Origin: F1-20-MAGs119 sp041164425
Lineage (GTDB): Bacteria; Actinomycetota; Acidimicrobiia; Acidimicrobiales; Ilumatobacteraceae
NCBI GenBank assembly: GCA_041164425.1
Contig: JBEAPO010000112.1
Location: 1-11,403 of the forward strand
DNA length: 11,403 bases
Reading direction: 5' to 3'
In this document: positions 7,054 through 11,403 of the stretch, in pieces
Numbering within the stretch: position 1 is the first letter of the stretch
How the letters are laid out: every line of letters starts with the position of its first letter
Translations under genes and position numbers: made by a program
The notes under the pieces: model-generated
Told to the model about the DNA's origin: nothing
The model's input: only the letters and a program-made list of their open reading frames with translations
Database searches by the model: none

Positions 7054-7066
7054 TTCGACTGTCGAA
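7054..7066. promoter_or_regulatory. Inverted repeat TTCGAC-T-GTCGAA, possible operator
   Basis: Perfect six-base arms around a single T lie in the 82-bp divergent region between the P450 and SDR genes, between a candidate minus-strand -10 box and the P450 start. The position fits a repressor site for the P450 pair, perhaps for the TetR protein encoded at 9554-10174. No second copy is evident upstream of the TetR gene, so that link is weak. Confidence 0.35.
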
Positions 7067-7074
7067 TCGACTCC

Positions 7075-7080
7075 ACTATA
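7075..7080 (-). promoter_or_regulatory. Candidate -10 box TATAGT for the P450 pair
   Basis: TATAGT on the minus strand lies 31 bases before the P450 start codon. I found no convincing -35 element at the usual distance. The same hexamer is the best -10 candidate for the substrate-binding protein gene. Confidence 0.35.
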
Positions 7081-7112
7081 AGAGGTCGGAATTTTGCTTG
7101 CCGTTGTCGGGC

Positions 7113-7118
7113 TATCTT
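7113..7118 (+). promoter_or_regulatory. Candidate -10 box TATCTT for the SDR-PPOX-SDR operon
   Basis: TATCTT (TANNNT) lies 7 bases before the ATG at 7126, which places the transcription start at or next to the start codon. There is no Shine-Dalgarno sequence before this ATG, consistent with a leaderless mRNA. Confidence 0.4.
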
Positions 7119-7125
7119 CGGCGTC

Positions 7126-7998
7126 ATGGGGAATACGGGGACATCTTTGAAGGGGCGTCGGGCGCTTGTCACCGGCGCGGCGGCAGGTTTGGGCAAGGCC
7201 TATGCGATTGCACTCGCGCAGGCGGGCGCCAACGTGGCGATCTGTGACGTCGATGATTCGGTGAAAGCGGTGCGCGATGAGATTCGCGGCCTCGGCGTGA
7301 ACTGCTGGGCGAAGGTTGCCGACGTGGCGAAGAAGAAGCACGTGAAGGCGTTCGTCGACGGAGCCGCCACGAAGCTTGGAGGCCTCGACATCGTCGTTGC
7401 AAATGCCGGAGTCGTGCGCGTCACGAACCCCGCAAAGGACAAGTTCGAAAAAGCGGTCGACGATTTCCAGTTCATGATGGACGTGAACCTGCGTGGCGTC
7501 TACCTCACCGGGCGGGCCGCGATTCCGTACCTCATCGAGAACGGTGGCGATCTCATCAACGTCACAACCGACCACATCCATACGTGCGGCTGGCCTGAGA
7601 CGCATTCGCACGACGACGCGCAACTGTGCAACTGGAAGAACGTGCAGCGGTCGGCAGTGGGTGGTCCTGGTTTCGACGTCTACGACGCGTCGAAGTGGGG
7701 AATCAAGGGTCTCACGAACGCGTGGGCACGCGCGCTCGCACCGCACAGGGTGCGCGTGAACTCGTTCGGCATGGGTGCCACCGCGACGCCGATGTATCTC
7801 GGCTTCCTCGGTGATCGCCCACCGGCACCCGGCGTGATGACGCCCGAGGGTGTCGCCGCAGTCCTCGTCGATCTTCTGAACGAGGGGCCAAACGGCCGTA
7901 CCGGTGACTGTGTGCAGCTGTGGGCCGGGCACCCCACCGTGTTGCCGCCACCAATGCTCGACGGCATCCTCTGCGCGGCAGATCTCGCGCGGGCCTGA
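7126..7998 (+). CDS. SDR-family oxidoreductase with a Cys/His-rich insertion
   Basis: A 290-residue SDR. The cofactor loop is TGAAAGLG (16-23), the acidic ICDVDD (39-44) after the second strand indicates NAD(H), NAG is at 93-95, helix-4 Asn is Asn121, and the catalytic pair is Y186-x3-K190. Two features are unusual. The expected catalytic serine position reads INVTTDH, so Thr147 or Thr148 replaces serine. Also, about 37 residues separate this site from the catalytic Tyr, against roughly 12 in classical SDRs. The extra segment contains His150, His152, Cys154, His160, His162 and Cys168, a spacing that could bind a metal. The C-terminal part (NSFGMGATATPMY) is otherwise normal. It heads a rightward gene group with a PPOX-fold protein 15 bases downstream and diverges from the P450 pair, so it probably oxidises a P450 or related product. 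Confidence 0.88.
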   Translation: MGNTGTSLKGRRALVTGAAAGLGKAYAIALAQAGANVAICDVDDSVKAVRDEIRGLGVNCWAKVADVAKKKHVKAFVDGAATKLGGLDIVVANAGVVRVTNPAKDKFEKAVDDFQFMMDVNLRGVYLTGRAAIPYLIENGGDLINVTTDHIHTCGWPETHSHDDAQLCNWKNVQRSAVGGPGFDVYDASKWGIKGLTNAWARALAPHRVRVNSFGMGATATPMYLGFLGDRPPAPGVMTPEGVAAVLVDLLNEGPNGRTGDCVQLWAGHPTVLPPPMLDGILCAADLARA

Positions 7999-8013
7999 AG
8001 GGCGGTCACCACC

Positions 8014-8451
8014 ATGTCGGGCAACGACCTTGCATCCATTCGCACGGCCGCGTCCGCGCTCAGCCCATGGGCACATCTGGCGACGGTCGGCCGCGACGGG
8101 CGGCCTGATGTCGTTCCGGTGCATCCGTGCTGGGAGGGCGACGCGATCTGGATCATGATCGGCAACGAATCGGTCAAGGCGAAGAATGCACGCCACAACA
8201 ACCACGTTGCGCTGCACTGGCAGGTGACGGAAAAGGGCGACGGTGTCGAGATCTGGGGCATCGCATCGTTGCACTCGGACCTCGAGTCGAAGCGTCGTTT
8301 GTGGAACGGCGTCTTCGACTACGACCTGAACCTCTTCGCGCCGGGCGGGCCCGACAACTCACCCGACGCCGGCTTCATGCGTGTCGACCCGTATCGGGCG
8401 TTGCACCTTCCCGCGTACGGAATGGGAGGACGGTTCGAATGGCGCGCCTGA
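8014..8451 (+). CDS. PPOX-fold (pyridoxamine 5'-phosphate oxidase-like) flavin/F420 protein
   Basis: A 145-residue split-beta-barrel protein: SPWAHLATVGRDGRPDVVPV (17-36) is the typical first half, followed by DAIWIMIGNESVKAKNARHN (43-62), where the lysine/arginine cluster contacts flavin phosphate or F420 in relatives, and HVALHWQV. Members bind FMN, F420 or heme and often reduce double bonds or scavenge oxidants. The sequence does not decide which cofactor is used. An AAGGGCGG stretch (7998-8005) precedes the ATG and may be its ribosome-binding site. Its end overlaps the next SDR by 13 bases, indicating one transcript with SDRs on both sides. Confidence 0.8.
   Translation: MSGNDLASIRTAASALSPWAHLATVGRDGRPDVVPVHPCWEGDAIWIMIGNESVKAKNARHNNHVALHWQVTEKGDGVEIWGIASLHSDLESKRRLWNGVFDYDLNLFAPGGPDNSPDAGFMRVDPYRALHLPAYGMGGRFEWRA
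8424..8430 (+). promoter_or_regulatory. Ribosome-binding site GGGAGGA inside the PPOX gene
   Basis: GGGAGGA lies 8 bases before the ATG at 8439 and decides that start over the in-frame ATG at 8454. It sits inside the coding sequence of the preceding gene, so the two genes overlap and are likely translationally coupled. Confidence 0.7.
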
Positions 8452-9224
8452 CCATGCTCGATCGCTCAGTCGCGGGGAAGACGGTCATCGTCACGGGTGC
8501 GGCGAGCGGCATGGGCAGGGCGACTGCACACTTGTTTGCCGACGAGGGTGCGAACGTCGTGGTTGCCGACATGGGCGACGACCGCGTCATGCGCGTGGTG
8601 GGGGAGATCATCTCTGCACACGGTGCCGACTGCGTCATCGGCGTGCCGACGGACGTGACATCCGATGACCACCGACGCGCGCTCGTCGACGCGACAGTTG
8701 CCCGCTTCGGCACGGTCGATGTTCTCGTCAACAATGCGGGCATCAGTCGCGCGTCGTCGGTGTTCGCCGACGACGCATCGTTCGCCGACGCGTGGAATGC
8801 CACGCTCGCCGTCAACCTCAGCGCGTACGCGCACCTCGTGCGGCTCGTCGTTCCTCACATGACGGGTCGTTCGGGCCGAATCGTCAACGTGGCCTCGACC
8901 GAGGCAATCGTGGCCACACCCGGACTCGCCGCCTATTCGGCTGCAAAACACGGTGTCATTGGTCTGACGAAAAGCCTGGCTGCGGAACTCGGCCGCCACG
9001 GCATCAACGTGAACGCCATCTGTCCGGGGCCCATCAACACCGCAATGACGGCGGCCATCCCCGACGATTCGAAGACGATTTATGCCAAGCGCAAGGTGCC
9101 ACTGCGCAGGTACGGAGAGCCCGAAGAGGTTGCACAAATGACACTCAGCGCCTGTCTGCCTGCGGCCAGTTTTCTGAACGGGGCGAGCATCGTCGTCGAT
9201 GGCGGAATGACGATCCTTCACTAG
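8439..9224 (+). CDS. Short-chain dehydrogenase/reductase (classical SDR)
   Basis: A 261-residue classical SDR with every expected motif: TGAASGMG (19-26), acidic VADMGDD (42-48) after strand two, pointing to NAD(H), NNAG (98-101), Asn126 in AVNLSAY, catalytic Ser153 in NVASTEA, Y166-x3-K170, CPGPINTAM (195-203), and a C-terminal GASIVVDGGM. It resembles the FabG/hydroxysteroid and cyclic-alcohol dehydrogenase branch, so alcohol to ketone oxidation is the likely role. The start at 8439 has a strong ribosome-binding site and overlaps the PPOX gene by 13 bases. Unlike the SDR at 7126 it has normal Ser-Tyr spacing, so the two are not redundant copies. Confidence 0.92.
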   Translation: MARLTMLDRSVAGKTVIVTGAASGMGRATAHLFADEGANVVVADMGDDRVMRVVGEIISAHGADCVIGVPTDVTSDDHRRALVDATVARFGTVDVLVNNAGISRASSVFADDASFADAWNATLAVNLSAYAHLVRLVVPHMTGRSGRIVNVASTEAIVATPGLAAYSAAKHGVIGLTKSLAAELGRHGINVNAICPGPINTAMTAAIPDDSKTIYAKRKVPLRRYGEPEEVAQMTLSACLPAASFLNGASIVVDGGMTILH

Positions 9225-9240
9225 CGAACATCGGAGCGAC

Positions 9241-9498
9241 ATGGTTGAGAAGAAGCCAAGGGTCAGGGAACGCAAAAAAAGTTCAGCAGAATCGGGGCGG
9301 CGCATCAGCGCACGCCAGGTCGGCTGGGCGTCCCTCGTGGTCGTCGCCGCGCTCTTTGTTGTCCTCAACAGGAACAAGACAGAAATCAACTTTGTCGTGG
9401 CCTCACCCGAATGGCCGATGTGGGTGCTCGTCGTTGTGTCGATGGTGATTGGCTTCGTGCTTGCCAAGCTGGTGGGGTGGCGTCGACGCGACAACTGA
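9241..9498 (+). CDS. Small LapA/DUF1049-like membrane protein
   Basis: An 85-residue protein with a strongly basic N-terminus (residues 4-25), a hydrophobic segment at about 28-43 (VGWASLVVVAALFVVLN), a short loop NRNKTEINFVV, a second membrane segment at about 60-79 (MWVLVVVSMVIGFVLAKLVG), and a basic tail. This two-helix layout with a conserved N-x(4-7)-V-x-F-type loop matches the LapA domain (DUF1049). Its role in actinobacteria is not established, since lipopolysaccharide assembly does not apply. GGAG at 9233-9236 is a closely spaced ribosome-binding site. It lies 16 bases after the SDR and is probably the last gene of that transcript, possibly only by position. Confidence 0.75.
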   Translation: MVEKKPRVRERKKSSAESGRRISARQVGWASLVVVAALFVVLNRNKTEINFVVASPEWPMWVLVVVSMVIGFVLAKLVGWRRRDN

Positions 9499-9538
9499 CG
9501 CCTTGTGGATTCCCCTGTGTATTCGAGTGCATTTCAAA

Positions 9539-9544
9539 TAGATT
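9539..9544 (+). promoter_or_regulatory. Candidate -10 box TAGATT for the TetR gene
   Basis: TAGATT (TANNNT) sits 9 bases before the ATG at 9554 in a locally AT-rich stretch, within the 55-base gap after the LapA-like gene. No convincing -35 element was found. Confidence 0.3.
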
Positions 9545-9553
9545 ACGAAGCGT

Positions 9554-10174
9554 ATGAAAACCCGCTCAGCCTTGGCGCAGGCGACGATGAACCGCATCGT
9601 CGATGCCACTGTCGTCGCAATAGAAACCGGCGGTGAGCCTGCGCTGCGAGTCAACGACATCGCGCGTGACAGTGATGTCTCTGTTGCGACGCTGTATCAC
9701 TATTTCGGCGATCGCGAGGGCCTCGTCGTTGCTGCGCGTCAAAAGCAGTACGAGGGGTCGACCGGTATCTATTACGAAGAGTTCTCGCGTGCTGTGCGCA
9801 ATGCGGCGACGTGCGTCGAATTGTCGACGGTGTTGTGCGACTTTTTTTCTGAGGCAACGTCAGAGTCGAGCCGTCAGACGCGTTTTCTCCGCGCGGAAAT
9901 CATCGGTTCGTCGCGCACGCGTCCGCAGCTTGCCGCGGCCTTGCGTGAGATGCAGGAAGACCTTGTCGGCAAGTTGAGCGTTGTGTTCGCCGACGCGCAA
10001 GACCGTGGGCTCATGCGCACCACGATCAGTGCCCGTCAGATCGCCGAATTCGCGCTCGCAATTCATCTCGGGTCCGTGTTGCCCGACCTGCTCGCGGGCG
10101 ACAACACGACGGCAACCTCTCTCGACCCGCTGTTCAGCGAGTTCATCGACTCCCTTCTCGTCGTGCATTCCTGA
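9554..10174 (+). CDS. TetR-family transcriptional regulator
   Basis: A 206-residue regulator. The N-terminal DNA-binding domain (about residues 8-55) contains the helix-turn-helix ALRVNDIARDSDVSVATLYH followed by YFGDREGLVVAA, the standard TetR signature. The remaining residues form a variable ligand-binding/dimerisation domain. Members usually repress nearby operons until a substrate or CoA-ester binds, so the neighbouring oxygenase and SDR genes are the natural targets. No operator matching a known TetR site was identified with confidence. The ligand is unknown. Confidence 0.9.
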   Translation: MKTRSALAQATMNRIVDATVVAIETGGEPALRVNDIARDSDVSVATLYHYFGDREGLVVAARQKQYEGSTGIYYEEFSRAVRNAATCVELSTVLCDFFSEATSESSRQTRFLRAEIIGSSRTRPQLAAALREMQEDLVGKLSVVFADAQDRGLMRTTISARQIAEFALAIHLGSVLPDLLAGDNTTATSLDPLFSEFIDSLLVVHS

Positions 10175-10212
10175 CGGTTCGTCCACCTGTCGGGCAGCGG
10201 GCGGGCCTGGGT

Positions 10213-10218
10213 TACCCT
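10213..10218 (+). promoter_or_regulatory. Candidate -10 box TACCCT for the Rieske oxygenase gene
   Basis: TACCCT (TANNNT) lies 6 bases before the ATG at 10225, which would make this mRNA leaderless. No Shine-Dalgarno sequence precedes the ATG. A -35 element is not evident. Confidence 0.35.
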
Positions 10219-10224
10219 GTGCCC

Positions 10225-11403
10225 ATGGAGCAAACACTTCCCGACCCCAGTCTCGCCAAGGGCGAACACCGCTGTCCCGGGGAGACGTACCAAGACGTAC
10301 TGCGCCGCGACGAAACGGGCGCGCCGCCGCAGATGATGACCGAGTCGTACGAGTTCCTCGGTGACGAACCCATTGGTTATTACCGCTACACGTCGAAAGA
10401 GTTCCTGGAACTCGAGTTCGAGAAGGTGTGGTCGAAGGTGTGGCAGTGGGCCTGTCGCGAGGAACACATCCCGAACGTCGGTGACTACTACGTCTACGAC
10501 ATCGGTCACCGTTCGATCATCATCGTGCGCGGCGACGACGGTGTGATCCGCGCGATGGACAACTTCTGCGGTCATCGCGGTACGCAATTGAAGCCATCGT
10601 GGGACAACGGCAACGCCAACCGATTCACCTGCCGTTTCCACGGATGGGCCTGGTCGACGAGCGGCAACATCGCGTCGGTGCCGTGCCGCTGGGACTTTCC
10701 GGGCCACTCGGACGACGACCTGAAACTGCCGTCGATCCAGGTCGACACATGGGGTGGTTTCGTGTGGGTGAACTTCGACAGAAACGCCGCACCGTTGCGC
10801 GACTACCTGGGCGTGATGCCCGAGCACTTCACCGGCAATTGGGACCTCAGCGACCGCTACCTCGAACTGCACCTGCGCAAGCGCCTGCCCGCCAACTGGA
10901 AGGCATCGATGGGCGCGTTTCTCGAGGCGTACCACGTCTACAAGACGCACCCCGAAGGCCTGCGCGCGACGGGTGACGCCAACGCACAGTACGACGTGTT
11001 CGGCGAGAACGTCTCGCGATTCATGCACACATCGGGTACGCAGAGTCCGCACATCGAACGCAAACAGACCGAACAAGAGATCCTCAATTTCGTTCTGCGT
11101 CGTCGTTACGGGAACCCCGACGATGTGCCGAAGATTCCCGAAGGCAAGACCGCGCGAGACGTGTATTACAAGATCGTGCAGGACGAACTGAAGCAACGCT
11201 TCAACCATGATTTCTCGCGGTTCAAGGTGGCCGAGACGCTCGACTCGATCGAGTACTTCGTGTTTCCGAACGCCTTCTTCTTCCCGGGTGCCGCGCGGCC
11301 GATGGTGTACCGCTTCTTGCCGCATCCGACCGACCCCGACGAGTGCATCTTCGAACTTCTGTTCCTGCGGTTCGCTCCTGACGGCCACGAAGCACCTGCG
11401 CCG
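10225..11403 (+). CDS. Rieske non-heme iron oxygenase, alpha (oxygenase) subunit, partial
   Basis: The first 393 codons of a ring-hydroxylating-type oxygenase; the C-terminus lies beyond the right edge. The Rieske [2Fe-2S] domain (about residues 75-190) shows C115-x-H117 in NFCGHRGTQ and C136-x2-H139 in TCRFHGWAW. The catalytic domain begins around residue 205 and has the mononuclear iron site E234-x2-H237-x4-H242 in FLEAYHVYKTHPEG, following NWKASM. The acidic residue is Glu rather than the Asp of naphthalene dioxygenase, and Gly-Ala stands where many relatives have Glu-Asn before the Phe. The third iron ligand was not assigned. The enzyme activates O2 to hydroxylate or dihydroxylate a ring or to demethylate, taking electrons from a reductase not in view. 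The start ATG follows a TANNNT box by 6 bases. It lies 50 bases after the TetR gene, which may control it. Confidence 0.93.
   Translation, partial: MEQTLPDPSLAKGEHRCPGETYQDVLRRDETGAPPQMMTESYEFLGDEPIGYYRYTSKEFLELEFEKVWSKVWQWACREEHIPNVGDYYVYDIGHRSIIIVRGDDGVIRAMDNFCGHRGTQLKPSWDNGNANRFTCRFHGWAWSTSGNIASVPCRWDFPGHSDDDLKLPSIQVDTWGGFVWVNFDRNAAPLRDYLGVMPEHFTGNWDLSDRYLELHLRKRLPANWKASMGAFLEAYHVYKTHPEGLRATGDANAQYDVFGENVSRFMHTSGTQSPHIERKQTEQEILNFVLRRRYGNPDDVPKIPEGKTARDVYYKIVQDELKQRFNHDFSRFKVAETLDSIEYFVFPNAFFFPGAARPMVYRFLPHPTDPDECIFELLFLRFAPDGHEAPAP

Noticed and set aside
6619..8274. A 551-codon open frame on the minus strand
   Set aside because: It runs antisense through the SDR and the N-terminal part of the P450 gene in a GC-rich region; its translation is rich in Arg/His with no recognisable domain, typical of a shadow frame.
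10063..11388. A 441-codon open frame on the minus strand opposite the Rieske gene
   Set aside because: The plus strand encodes an unmistakable Rieske oxygenase here; the antisense translation shows no family features.
1..11403. tRNA, rRNA, CRISPR arrays, insertion sequences
   Set aside because: No regularly spaced repeats, transposase-like proteins or cloverleaf sequences were seen in the reading.

Overview
The window is GC-rich and carries densely packed genes on both strands, with short or no gaps and several start codons that appear to be leaderless (a TANNNT-type -10 box 6-9 bases before ATG). Gene content (oxygenases, SDR dehydrogenases, a MaoC-like hydratase, a PPOX-fold flavoprotein, a branched-chain amino acid-type binding protein, a Phd/VapC toxin-antitoxin pair) suggests an actinobacterium. 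An aquatic Acidimicrobiia-like lineage is my best guess, but that is an inference from style and content, not a database result.

Layout. 1-1331 (-) is the N-terminal part of an exported ABC-transporter substrate-binding protein that runs off the left edge. A 254-bp regulatory gap (1332-1585) separates it from a double-hotdog MaoC-like hydratase (1586-2488, -), which diverges almost without a gap from a classical SDR (2503-3315, +). A DUF167/YggU gene (3285-3581, -) overlaps the SDR end. It diverges from a PhdYefM-VapC toxin-antitoxin pair (3611-4288, +) across a perfect 19-bp inverted repeat that contains both start codons. Then comes a leftward pair of P450-family genes: a canonical P450 (5601-7043, -) followed after one base by a P450-fold protein (4289-5599, -) that has lost the heme-ligating cysteine. 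Rightward from the divergent promoter region are an SDR with a Cys/His-rich insertion (7126-7998), a PPOX-fold protein (8014-8451), a classical SDR (8439-9224), a small LapA-like membrane protein (9241-9498), a TetR regulator (9554-10174), and the first 393 codons of a Rieske non-heme iron oxygenase (10225 to the right edge).

Together the genes look like part of a catabolic or tailoring cluster for a hydrophobic substrate (steroid, terpenoid or aromatic/alicyclic hydrocarbon). The binding protein would bring in a substrate, the P450 and Rieske enzyme would hydroxylate, the three SDRs would oxidise or reduce alcohol/ketone groups, and the MaoC protein would hydrate an enoyl-CoA. The substrate cannot be named from sequence alone. 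No ferredoxin or reductase for either oxygenase lies in the window.

The most unusual item is the heme-ligand-less P450 paralogue, tightly coupled to a competent P450. It suggests a P450/pseudo-P450 partnership that I do not recognise as a described system. Second are the 43-bp symmetric operator/promoter element of the toxin-antitoxin locus and the SDR with a potential metal-binding insertion.
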